A DNA stretch of 64,000 nt, taken from assembly GCF_902859935.1 (NCBI RefSeq), contig NZ_CADIKI010000013.1, positions 1 to 64,000 of the forward strand, in the 5' to 3' direction. The notes under the pieces were generated by a model. That model saw only the letters and a list, made by a program, of their open reading frames with translations. It was not told the DNA's origin and made no database searches. The position numbers and the translations under genes were made by a program. Shown here one piece after another: positions 27,844 through 35,866 of this stretch. Numbering within the stretch: the stretch's first letter is position 1; each line of letters opens with the position of its first letter. The DNA is from Paraburkholderia fynbosensis (GTDB lineage: Bacteria; Pseudomonadota; Gammaproteobacteria; Burkholderiales; Burkholderiaceae).

Positions 27844-28434
27844 TCAGCGCAAACCGTCCTGGCCCACGATCGCCTCTTTCGCGAGACCGCCGACGCGCGC
27901 ATGCACGCGCTGCCCGGTGCTCATCACAAGGATGTAGACCAGTTCGTCCGCGGCGGGCGCGCCGGGCACGCGCACTTCGATCGCATCGAAATGGCTGCGC
28001 ACGTAGCTCGCGTTGACGTGCGTGAGCGGCACGTCGAGCGCGCTGGACGGTGCGCCGACCTTTTTCGTCGACGGCACGATGGCGTTGGTCGGCACGCCGT
28101 TCTTCTCCAGCAACTCGCGCATCGCATAGCCGCCGGGCACATGCCACAGCGCGCCATGCTCGAGTTCGCCCCGCGAGCCGACAATCGCGCCCTTGCCGTA
28201 ACTTTCGATCGACGCATGCGGCACATCCATCGCCGCCAGCAGACGCTGCGCCATATCGAAGCCGATCGGCTTGAGCGCTTCCATCGCGTGCTGGATGTTC
28301 GCTTCGTAGCGGCCCGCGAACGGGTTCATCATCACCGCGGCAATCGCGCCGCGTCTGAGCGGCTGCGCAGGCGCGGGGCCGAACTCGTGGAAGGTATCTT
28401 CGACGTGCGTCAGCACGCGGCGTATTTCGAACAC
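27844..28434 (-). CDS. DUF1185 ('amino acid synthesis') family protein, copy 2
   Basis: 196 residues, paralogue of the following gene: the two share MNPFAGRYEANI/DNPYAGRYEAKL, YGKGAIVGSRGELEHGA, VPSTKKVG, LDVPLTHVNASYVRSHFDAI and a C-terminus ending GQDGLR/GEDGLR. The start is taken as GTG at 28434 (protein begins fEIRRVLTHVED), as family members start at this motif and ACGGAGG lies just upstream; it then overlaps the end of the UPF0280 gene by 25 bases. An ATG at 28473 is the alternative. The pair probably forms a hetero-oligomer or carries out consecutive steps. Confidence 0.85.
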   Translation of the reverse strand: MFEIRRVLTHVEDTFHEFGPAPAQPLRRGAIAAVMMNPFAGRYEANIQHAMEALKPIGFDMAQRLLAAMDVPHASIESYGKGAIVGSRGELEHGALWHVPGGYAMRELLEKNGVPTNAIVPSTKKVGAPSSALDVPLTHVNASYVRSHFDAIEVRVPGAPAADELVYILVMSTGQRVHARVGGLAKEAIVGQDGLR

Positions 28435-29372
28435 GGAGCCTCCGTTGTTGTAGGCGCGCGCGACGTGAGCCACGCGCCGGTCTCGAGAATCCCGGCAACG
28501 CGCGCCCGCCCTTGCAGGAACAGCGCGGCGCCTTCGATCAAGCCTTGCACTCGCAGACGCTGCGCGGCCTCCACGCCGCGCGCGAGCGCGAGGTCGATCA
28601 GCGCCGGCGGCAATGCGGGGACGTCGACGGTGACGAGTTTGTCGCCGAGGTCGCTATTGTCTTTCAGCGACGAAGCAGGACGGCGCACGATTCCCACGTG
28701 TGCCGGGCCGTGCGCCAGTTCATCGTCCAGATTCACGGCATTGGCGATCATCGTCGCGGCGGCGTCGGCGGTGGCGGCGTCGCGAGCGAGCACGGTCACG
28801 CTGTCGGCGATGCCGAGACTGAAGCTGCGGCCGCGCCAGCCGCTGGTCGCGACGCCGCGCACCGGCAGGCCGGCGTCGAGCGTCAGTTCCGCGTCGAGCG
28901 CGTGATCGCGCGAGAGAGGTGCGCCCGAGCAGTTCGCGAGATCGGCGAATACGCCGACGCGGTACTGCTGGCCTTGAGCCAGATAAAGCGCGATGTCGCC
29001 GCCGTTGTTGATGAACGCGCGCGCGATGCCTTCGCGTGCAAACGCCGCGATCAGTTCATCGGCGACGCTGCCCGCCACGGCCGCCATCGGCGTGATGTAC
29101 CGCGCGCGATGAGGATGGCACGCGGACCACATACGGCGCGCAACCGGGCCATGCAATACGGTGTCGTTCAGCGCGTCATCGATGTGTATGGGCTGCCGAA
29201 GCAACTTCAATTCGCCGACCAGCTCGGGCAACACGTCGACGAAACGCGCCCAGCACGCCTGATACGCGGCCTGCACCGCCGCGGGCTCGCCGTCCGCGCC
29301 GAGGATCAGATCGATCGGGCCATGCTGCCAATGCCAGCGGCGTGCATCGAGCCGGGTGCGGGTGGGGGTCAT
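28410..29372 (-). CDS. UPF0280 family protein (ApbE-like fold)
   Basis: 320 residues of the UPF0280 family, which is structurally related to the flavin transferase ApbE. Motifs recalling ApbE are AFINNGGDIALYL near residue 144, GVATSGWRGRSFSLG, and SVTVLARDAATADAAATMIANAV, the region that in ApbE binds metal and FAD. The start at MTPTRTRL (29372) matches family length. It lies directly after the 6-hydroxynicotinate reductase-like gene (47 bases). I infer a flavin-handling or covalent flavinylation role for that reductase, but UPF0280 proteins have no proven activity that I know of. Confidence 0.82.
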   Translation of the reverse strand: MTPTRTRLDARRWHWQHGPIDLILGADGEPAAVQAAYQACWARFVDVLPELVGELKLLRQPIHIDDALNDTVLHGPVARRMWSACHPHRARYITPMAAVAGSVADELIAAFAREGIARAFINNGGDIALYLAQGQQYRVGVFADLANCSGAPLSRDHALDAELTLDAGLPVRGVATSGWRGRSFSLGIADSVTVLARDAATADAAATMIANAVNLDDELAHGPAHVGIVRRPASSLKDNSDLGDKLVTVDVPALPPALIDLALARGVEAAQRLRVQGLIEGAALFLQGRARVAGILETGAWLTSRAPTTTEAPCSKYAAC

Positions 29373-29419
29373 CGGATGGATCGCGTTCTCGTGTGAGCGG
29401 GTTCGTGTGATTCGCGCCG

Positions 29420-31024
29420 TTAGCCGAGCATCGGCGGCATCGCGGGCGGCCACGGATTGTCGGGATGGCGCGCCAGCGTGCGGCGCGAGAGCGGTGCTCC
29501 GTCTGTATGGTACGGCCCGTTCGCGAGAACACTCTCCAATGAGCGCACCGCGTCGAGATGGCCGCCGAGGTCGCGATACGCGTCATACGTCATCGTGAAT
29601 TCGATCGGCGCGACGATCGCGGGCGTCGGCACCGTGCCGAACGAATGGTCGGGCATGCGCGAGACATCCACCATCACAGTGATGCCGCCGCCAGGCCATA
29701 CGTACGCCGGGGCGCCGCCACAGGTCACGTTCACCTGCTTCTGTTTAATTGCGCGCGTGAGCAGCACCGGGTTCTCGGTCGCACCCGCGCGCAGACTGCC
29801 GCCCGCGCCGCCGAGAAACAGCACGGTGGCGAGCGACGGCTCGCAGTTCTCGCCAATGCGCTCGACCGTGCGGCGCACCGCGTCCGGCATCGGTGCGATG
29901 CGCGGCACGAGATCCTCGTCGAGTTCGTACCATTGTGCGTGTTCGCCGGTGGTCGACACCATCAGCAAACGCAGACCCGGTTTTGCAACGGCGGGATCGA
30001 AGCCTTCGACGATCGCGAGCGGGTCCTGAATGTCGGTGCCACCCCAGCCCGTGCCGGGATTCGCCACCTGAAAGTAGCGGCCGGGCGTCGATTTGCGTCC
30101 GCGAATCTTCAGACCCGAACGTGTCATGCCGAGACATCGGCCCGCCTGGTGTTCGGTGAGCACGCCGGTAATGTGATCGTCCACGACCACCACTTCATCG
30201 GCATGACCGAACCATTGCTTCGCGAAGATGCCGATGGTCGCGGAGCCGCAACCTACGCGCATGCGCTGCTCCTCCACACCGTCGACCACCGGCGCCGCGC
30301 CCGCGCGAATCAGGAGACTCGCGCCGCCGTCGATACTCAGCTCCACCGCTTGCTTGTTGCCGAGCGCGAGCATCATGTCGCAGGTCACGCGGCCTTCTTT
30401 CTTGCTGCCTCCGGTGAGATGGTGCACGCCGCCGAGACTTAGCATCTGCGAGCCGTATTCCGCCGTGCTCACATGGCCGACAATCTCGCCGTGGCAACGC
30501 ACGTTCGATTGCTCCGGTCCAAGAAAGCGGTCTGTGTCGATCTTCACCTTGAAGCTGCAGTAGCTGAAAATGCCTTCGGTGACGACGGTGATCATATCGA
30601 CGTCGTCGAGTTTCGAGGCGACGATGAAAGGCGCGGGCTTGTAGTCAGGATAGGTGGACGAAGCGCCGACGCCCGTCACGAACAGCGCCTGTTCGGTGGC
30701 AGCATCATGCGCGGCGGGCGATCCGCCAAACTCGACCGCAGCTTCCTGCTTTTGACCCGCTTCGTCAGTGGATGGCGAGCGAGCGAGAAACACGACGGGA
30801 TCGACGCGAATCAGCCGCCCGTCCGCATTCGCATAACGATCGCACGCGCCGGTGCGTCCTTCGGAGATCTGGCACAGCACCGGGCACGCATTGCATTCGA
30901 TCTTGTTCGACGCCATGCGCTCGCTGCGCGGCGCCGCCTTCTCGAGCACGGTCGGACCGGGCGTCGACGCGGTTTCGCCATCGACACCGTCCGCACCGAA
31001 ATCGACCTTCGTATGTTCTGTCAT
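29420..31024 (-). CDS. 6-hydroxynicotinate reductase-like iron-sulphur flavoprotein
   Basis: 534 residues, assigned to the 6-hydroxynicotinate reductase family by recognition of its overall sequence and by context. The N-terminal IECNACPVLCQISEGRTGAC motif provides four Cys (44, 47, 51, 61) suited to an Fe-S cluster, and further Cys occur at 156, 177, 215, 259, 297 and 435. The Gly-rich core (GWGGTDIQDPLAIVEGFDP, FLGGAGGSLRAGATENPVLL) is strongly conserved in type. In E. barkeri this enzyme reduces 6-hydroxynicotinate to 1,4,5,6-tetrahydro-6-oxonicotinate with ferredoxin. First gene of the operon; the ribosome binding site is weak. If correct, the operon uses a reductive pyridine route in an otherwise aerobic-type genome. 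Confidence 0.8.
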   Translation of the reverse strand: MTEHTKVDFGADGVDGETASTPGPTVLEKAAPRSERMASNKIECNACPVLCQISEGRTGACDRYANADGRLIRVDPVVFLARSPSTDEAGQKQEAAVEFGGSPAAHDAATEQALFVTGVGASSTYPDYKPAPFIVASKLDDVDMITVVTEGIFSYCSFKVKIDTDRFLGPEQSNVRCHGEIVGHVSTAEYGSQMLSLGGVHHLTGGSKKEGRVTCDMMLALGNKQAVELSIDGGASLLIRAGAAPVVDGVEEQRMRVGCGSATIGIFAKQWFGHADEVVVVDDHITGVLTEHQAGRCLGMTRSGLKIRGRKSTPGRYFQVANPGTGWGGTDIQDPLAIVEGFDPAVAKPGLRLLMVSTTGEHAQWYELDEDLVPRIAPMPDAVRRTVERIGENCEPSLATVLFLGGAGGSLRAGATENPVLLTRAIKQKQVNVTCGGAPAYVWPGGGITVMVDVSRMPDHSFGTVPTPAIVAPIEFTMTYDAYRDLGGHLDAVRSLESVLANGPYHTDGAPLSRRTLARHPDNPWPPAMPPMLG

Positions 31025-31404
31025 GGCGGGTTCCCATACGACGACATTACAAGCGGTCCTGCCCGGCGACGAATCACCCTTGTTTCAGGGGATTTTCGTG
31101 TGACTCGCCTATTTTCATGTTGCGGTCACTCACCGTTCATGTAGTATCTTCTACACCAAACTTGATTGAAATCTACTCGATCAAAATTGAGTGTGCAACG
31201 AGTTTCCGGGGGGGGGCGAATGCTGCAATGCGGCATCATCATGCGAATCACGCTTCAATCTACGCCGATGCACGCGAACGCGCAGCACGTGCTTCGGCGG
31301 CCAAAGCGGGCTTATGATGGAAATGCGCCGTGTCCGGGGAGCTGGTCTGCACGGCTCGCGCGTAAGCAGTTCGACTGACGCCAACAACGAGATTCGAGAC
31401 CACC
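31025..31404. promoter_or_regulatory. divergent control region of N-heterocycle operon and TetR gene
   Basis: 380-base divergent region. It contains two inverted repeats, TGTAG-6-CTACA at 31140-31155 and TTGAT-13-ATCAA at 31162-31184, which are good candidates for TetR-type operators and overlap a TTGAAA that could serve as a -35. A run of nine G lies at 31208-31216. I could not assign transcription starts. Confidence 0.5.
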
Positions 31405-32064
31405 ATGAGTCCCACCGCCGCCCGCAAGCCGGGCGCCACCGGCATCCGTGCGAAACAGGCGCAAGACACGCGCGCCAAGATCCTGAAAGCGGCCATCAAG
31501 GTGTTCGCGAAACAGGGCTATGCCAGCGGCCGCGTCGAAAGTATTTCGAAGGCTGCGCGCTCGCACGATCGCATGATCTATTACTACTTCGGCAGCAAAG
31601 AGCAACTGTTCGTCGAAGTACTGGAAACGATCTACACGCAATTCAACGAAGCGGAAAGCAAACTCGATCTCGATCTGGACGATCCGGTGCACGGCCTCGA
31701 ACAGATGGTCGAATTCGTCTGGCAGTACTACCTCGATCATCCTGAGTTCGTTACGCTGCTGTCGAGCGAAAACCTGCACCAGGGCAAGCATGCGAAAAAA
31801 TCGCTGAAGCTCAAGGAAATTTCGGGCTACGCGATTTCCGTCGTGCAAAAGTTATTGGACGCGGGCCATGCGCAAAACGTTTTTCGCGCGGATATCAAAG
31901 CGCGCGACGTGTACCTGATGATCGCGTCGCTCGGCTATTTTTATAACGCCAATCAGTACACCCTGGGCGCGTTTCTCGGCGAGCCGTTGATGGAAACAGC
32001 GGCGCTCGCGCATTGGCGCGAAGTTATCAAGGATACGGTGTTGCGGGCGGTATCGTCCCGTTGA
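31405..32064 (+). CDS. TetR-family transcriptional regulator
   Basis: 219 residues. The N-terminal TetR helix-turn-helix is clear: TRAKILKAAIKVFAKQGYAS, then VESISKAARSHDRMIYYYFG and SKEQLFVEVLE (about residues 24-75). The C-terminal domain is an all-helical ligand-binding and dimerisation domain. It is divergent from the N-heterocycle operon, so I infer that it represses that operon and is relieved by a pathway substrate or intermediate. It is convergent with pcaC, with 198 bases between them. Confidence 0.92.
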   Translation: MSPTAARKPGATGIRAKQAQDTRAKILKAAIKVFAKQGYASGRVESISKAARSHDRMIYYYFGSKEQLFVEVLETIYTQFNEAESKLDLDLDDPVHGLEQMVEFVWQYYLDHPEFVTLLSSENLHQGKHAKKSLKLKEISGYAISVVQKLLDAGHAQNVFRADIKARDVYLMIASLGYFYNANQYTLGAFLGEPLMETAALAHWREVIKDTVLRAVSSR

Positions 32065-32213
32065 TGCCACTTACGACAAGACGCACAGGTCGGCAGAACT
32101 CGTCGTAGGTTTAGCTGGAAGTGCCCGCAGGATTTGTCTGCGTCAGCAAATTGCCTGACGCATCCGAGGTCACATTGCTCCGCATATAAGAGGTGGGAAG
32201 TGACCACCATTAA

Positions 32214-32240
32214 GCGCGCCGATGAACGGCGCGCGTTTCT
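32214..32240 (+). terminator. probable terminator after TetR gene
   Basis: GCGCGCC at 32214-32220 pairs with GGCGCGC at 32228-32234, followed by GTTTCTC. The T-run is short, so efficiency is uncertain. It could serve both convergent genes. Confidence 0.5.
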
Positions 32241-32262
32241 CACCACGACATGACAATCCGCT

Positions 32263-32667
32263 TTACGACTTCACGTCGCCCGCGGCCGCTGCGTCATCCT
32301 CGCGGAACAATTTGTCCGCGAGGTGGAACGCCGAATTGGCTGCCGGCACGCCGCAATAGATCGCGGTTTGCAGCAGCACTTCCTTGATCTGCTCGCGCGT
32401 GACGCCATTATTCTTCGCGGCGCGCAGGTGCAGCGCGAGTTCTTCGCTGCGATTGAGCGCGACCATCATTGCGATGGTCAGCAGGCTGCGCGTATGACGC
32501 GGCAAGCCGTCACGCGTCCAGATTTCGCCCCACGCATAGCGGGTGATGAAATTCTGGAACTCCTCGGTCAGCTCGGTGCGGTTCGCAAGCGAGCGATCGA
32601 CGTGCGCGCTGCCCAACACCGCGCGACGTACGCCGAGTCCGGCTTCGTAGCGGTCTTCGTCGTTCAT
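32263..32667 (-). CDS. pcaC: 4-carboxymuconolactone decarboxylase
   Basis: 134 residues, standard PcaC length. It converts 4-carboxymuconolactone to 3-oxoadipate enol-lactone in protocatechuate degradation. Family features include RYAWGEIWTRDGLPRHTRSL, LALHLRAAKNNGVTREQIKE and LLQTAIYCGVPAANSAFHLA, the all-helical CMD (AhpD-like) domain. Its ATG overlaps the stop of pcaD by four bases. It is the last gene of the pcaBDC group. Cytoplasmic. Confidence 0.95.
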   Translation of the reverse strand: MNDEDRYEAGLGVRRAVLGSAHVDRSLANRTELTEEFQNFITRYAWGEIWTRDGLPRHTRSLLTIAMMVALNRSEELALHLRAAKNNGVTREQIKEVLLQTAIYCGVPAANSAFHLADKLFREDDAAAAGDVKS

Positions 32668-33455
32668 TTGGTCTCCGTCAGGAAGTCGAGCACGGTCTTC
32701 GTGAAAGCGTCGGCCTTCTCGATGTTTGAAATATGCGAGGCGTTCAGTTCGACATAACGCGCCCCCGGGATCGACTGCGCGAGTTCGCGGCCTTGCGCGG
32801 GCGTCGCGGCCAGATCGTGCGTGCCGCTGATCACCAGCGTCGGCACCTTGATGCCGGCCGTTTCAGGGCGCAGATCGGTTGCGTCGATCGCATCGCAATT
32901 CGATGCATAGCCCTCTTTGTCCGTATGCACGAACACGTCGCGGATCATCGCCAGCACGACCGGTTCGCGGTCGAAATAGTCGGCCGTGAACCAGCGCGGC
33001 AGCACCGCGTCAGCCAGCGCGAGCATGCCTTCGCTGCGAGCCTTCGCGGCGCGCGGCACCCAGACTTCCGGCGAACCGATGCGCGCGGCCGTGTTGCAGA
33101 GCACGACACGTTCGAAGCGGTCGCCGTGACGCGCGGCCAATGCCACGCCGGTCAGGCCGCCCATCGACAGTCCGCAGAAATTCGCGCGGGCGATTTTCAG
33201 CGTATCCATCAGGCCGAGCACGTCGCCGGTCAACTGGTCGATCGTGTACGGACCCTTCGGCGCTTCCGAATGGCCGTGACCGCGCGTGTCGTAGCGCAGC
33301 ACGCGGAAATGTTTGGACAGCGCCGCGACTTGCGGCGTCCACATGGACAGATCGCTGCCGAGCGAATTCGACAACACGATCCACGGCGCGTTGCCGTGAC
33401 GGTCGCCGTCGATTCGATAGTGAAGCTCGGTGCCGTTGACTGCGGCGTAGGGCAT
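32664..33455 (-). CDS. pcaD: 3-oxoadipate enol-lactonase
   Basis: 263-residue alpha/beta hydrolase that opens 3-oxoadipate enol-lactone to 3-oxoadipate. The oxyanion region is VLSNSLGSDLSMW, the nucleophile elbow FCGLSMGG gives Ser97, and the C-terminal ASHISNIEKAD gives the catalytic His241. The product is the direct substrate of PcaIJ. It starts five bases after pcaB and overlaps pcaC, so pcaB, pcaD and pcaC are co-translated in that order. Confidence 0.95.
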   Translation of the reverse strand: MPYAAVNGTELHYRIDGDRHGNAPWIVLSNSLGSDLSMWTPQVAALSKHFRVLRYDTRGHGHSEAPKGPYTIDQLTGDVLGLMDTLKIARANFCGLSMGGLTGVALAARHGDRFERVVLCNTAARIGSPEVWVPRAAKARSEGMLALADAVLPRWFTADYFDREPVVLAMIRDVFVHTDKEGYASNCDAIDATDLRPETAGIKVPTLVISGTHDLAATPAQGRELAQSIPGARYVELNASHISNIEKADAFTKTVLDFLTETK

Positions 33456-33460
33456 GCCGG

Positions 33461-34840
33461 TTACTCCTTGGAATGGGCGCGCTCAGCGCGCGAGGTGTGA
33501 AGTGCCAGCGCGGCGTCCACATAAGCGTGCGCCTGGCCGACGTATTGAGCGGGGTCGAGCAGCTGCTTCAGGCGCTCGAGCGGAAGATGTGCGGTGACGG
33601 CGGCGTCGGCGGCGAGCACCTCGAAGAGCGTCTGCCCGTCGCGGATCGCGGCCTTCGATGCGCGTTCGACCAGATGATGCGCGTCGAGCCGGCCGATGTT
33701 GTCGCCGAGCGCAAGCATCACGGCCTCGCCGAGAATCAGGCCGTGCGTGACGTCGAGATTCGCGGCGAGGCGCGGCACGTTCACGTTCAACCCGGCCGCG
33801 ATCTGCTGGATATTGGCGAGCGCCCCGCCCGCGAGGCGCGCGAGGTCCGGCAGCGCGTCCCACTCGGCTTGCCAGCCGCCGAGCGCGCGCTCGTGTTCCT
33901 GGACCATGCCGGCGAACACCGTGGCGACCAGCCCCGGCGCGCGCGTGGCAGCGGTCAGCACGGCCGCGCAACCGACCGGATTGCGTTTGTGCGGCATCGT
34001 CGACGAACCGCCTTTGCCGGCCGCGGCGGGCTCGGCGAGTTCGTCGATTTCGGTTTGCATCTGCAGCGAGATGTCTCGCGCTATCTTGCCGAGCGTGCCG
34101 ATCAGCATGCCGAACAACGACGCGGTTTCGGCAATGCGGTCGCGCTGCGTGTGCCACGGCAAAGTGGGGACTGCCAGGCCGAGCTCTTTCGCGAGCGACT
34201 GCGTGACTTGCGGCGCGGCATCGCGCAGACTCGCGAGCGTGCCCGCCGCGCCGCCGAATTGCAGCACCAGCACGCGAGCACGCAGCGCGTCGAGCCGCTC
34301 GCGATGACGCAGCAGCGCGTCGAGCCATTGCGCGAATTTCAGGCCGAGCGTGATGGGCAGCGCCTGTTGCAACCAGGTGCGGCCGATCATCGGCGTCGCG
34401 CGATGCGCCGCCGCGAGTGTCGCCACGGCGTCGCAGGTGACTTGCAGACCATTGTCGAGCAGATCGAAGGTGTCGCGCAATTGCAGCACCGTCGCCGTGT
34501 CGATGATGTCCTGGCTCGTCGCGCCCCAGTGCACGTATTTCGATGCCTCGGCGTCGGCCGCCTTGACGCGCGCGGTGAGCTGTTTGACGAGCGGAATGGC
34601 GAGGTTGCCGCCGAGCGCGGCGTCGCGCGCAAGCGCGTCGGCGTCGAGCTGGTCGGCCTGGCAGGCCGCTTCGATCGCGGCCACGGCGGATTGGGGAATC
34701 ACCCGGTGCGCGGCCGATGCGCGCGCGAGCGCCGCTTCCACGTCGAGCATTCGTTGCAGCGTCGCACGCGGTGCCCATATGTCGTTCATCGGCTGTGTGC
34801 CGCAAAGAAGGCCGGTTAGACGGGCGCTGGAGTCGAGCAT
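33461..34840 (-). CDS. pcaB: 3-carboxy-cis,cis-muconate cycloisomerase
   Basis: 459 residues of the fumarase/aspartase superfamily. It lactonises 3-carboxy-cis,cis-muconate to 4-carboxymuconolactone. The superfamily signature is GGSSTMPHKRNP, and the first conserved region VHWGATSQDIIDTA is also present. The start is taken at MLDSSARLTGLL (34840), where PcaB proteins normally begin; the open frame continues upstream without support. First gene of pcaBDC, separated from pcaJ by about 350 bases. No pcaGH dioxygenase genes lie in the window. Confidence 0.95.
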   Translation of the reverse strand: MLDSSARLTGLLCGTQPMNDIWAPRATLQRMLDVEAALARASAAHRVIPQSAVAAIEAACQADQLDADALARDAALGGNLAIPLVKQLTARVKAADAEASKYVHWGATSQDIIDTATVLQLRDTFDLLDNGLQVTCDAVATLAAAHRATPMIGRTWLQQALPITLGLKFAQWLDALLRHRERLDALRARVLVLQFGGAAGTLASLRDAAPQVTQSLAKELGLAVPTLPWHTQRDRIAETASLFGMLIGTLGKIARDISLQMQTEIDELAEPAAAGKGGSSTMPHKRNPVGCAAVLTAATRAPGLVATVFAGMVQEHERALGGWQAEWDALPDLARLAGGALANIQQIAAGLNVNVPRLAANLDVTHGLILGEAVMLALGDNIGRLDAHHLVERASKAAIRDGQTLFEVLAADAAVTAHLPLERLKQLLDPAQYVGQAHAYVDAALALHTSRAERAHSKE

Positions 34841-35192
34841 GATGACGTCGAGAGTCGAGGGAATCGGGAATGAAGATTTGGCGCGGCTTGCCGAACGCGC
34901 CGCGACACGCTGCGTTGGACGCAAGCGTCGAGTCGAGGCTCAACGCGACACATACCGCTCAGCGCCGCATGCACTGTAGACAACCTGGCGCACGCAGCGT
35001 TGCGGCGTATTGTGCGCCAAACGCGGCCGACATGTCGTTCAGGTTGGCAGGCCGGCGGGGATGAGGCTCATGACTCATCCTCACCTGGCGTCACCCTGAG
35101 ACGCCGTGCGCCGCGTCGAGCCGGTGCGTTGCCACTCGCTCACCGTGGTGGCGCGCAGACAGCTCAAGGCGCACAACGCCCACGCGTTCGCG
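34841..35192. other. gap between pcaIJ and pcaBDC with inverted repeat
   Basis: 352 bases inside the leftward pca cluster with no convincing gene. It contains a perfect inverted repeat, GGATGAG at 35059-35065 and CTCATCC at 35074-35080. The gap is long enough for a separate pcaB promoter, but none is obvious. Confidence 0.45.
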
Positions 35193-35852
35193 TCAGGCCG
35201 CGCGAGCCGCTTGCGTGCCGTCGATCAGCGGCACGCCGGTCAGCTTGTGCAGCGCATCGAAATCGATGTCCGAGAAGATCTCGCGCACCACGAGCCCCTG
35301 CTCGGTGACGTCGATCATCGCGAGGTCAGTGTAGATGCGGTCGACGCAAGCCACACCCGTCACCGGATACGTGCACTCGGCGGCGATCTTGCTTTCGCCC
35401 TGCTTGGTGAGGTGCTCCATCATCACGTAGACCTGCTTCGCGCCGATCGCCAGATCCATCGCGCCGCCGACCGCGGGAATCGCATCGGGCGCGCCGGTGT
35501 GCCAGTTCGCCAAGTCGCCCTTGGCCGACACCTGGAAGGCGCCGAGCACGCAGAAGTCCAGATGGCCGCCGCGCATCATCGCGAACGAATCCGCGTGATG
35601 GAAGTAAGCGCCGCCCGTGAGCAGCGTGACGTGCTGCTTGCCGGCGTTGATCAGTTCGTCGTCTTCCTCGCCCTTGGCGGGCGCGGGGCCCATGCCGAGC
35701 AGGCCGTTTTCGCTGTGCAGGAAGATTTCCTTGTCGGCGCCGAGGTGGTTGGCCACCAGCGTCGGCACGCCGATGCCGAGGTTCACGTAAGCGCCTTCGG
35801 GGATGTCCAGCGCAACGCGCTTGGCCATTTCATCGCGGGTCAGTTTTTTCAT
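35193..35852 (-). CDS. pcaJ: 3-oxoadipate CoA-transferase subunit B
   Basis: 219 residues of CoA-transferase family I, beta subunit. It contains YVNLGIGVPTLVANHLG, the catalytic Glu in SENGLLGMGP, and the family's GGAYFHHADSFAMMRGGHLD. With PcaI it transfers CoA from succinyl-CoA to 3-oxoadipate. It starts 14 bases after pcaI. Cytoplasmic. Confidence 0.96.
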   Translation of the reverse strand: MKKLTRDEMAKRVALDIPEGAYVNLGIGVPTLVANHLGADKEIFLHSENGLLGMGPAPAKGEEDDELINAGKQHVTLLTGGAYFHHADSFAMMRGGHLDFCVLGAFQVSAKGDLANWHTGAPDAIPAVGGAMDLAIGAKQVYVMMEHLTKQGESKIAAECTYPVTGVACVDRIYTDLAMIDVTEQGLVVREIFSDIDFDALHKLTGVPLIDGTQAARAA

Positions 35853-35866
35853 GTCGGGTCTCCGGT

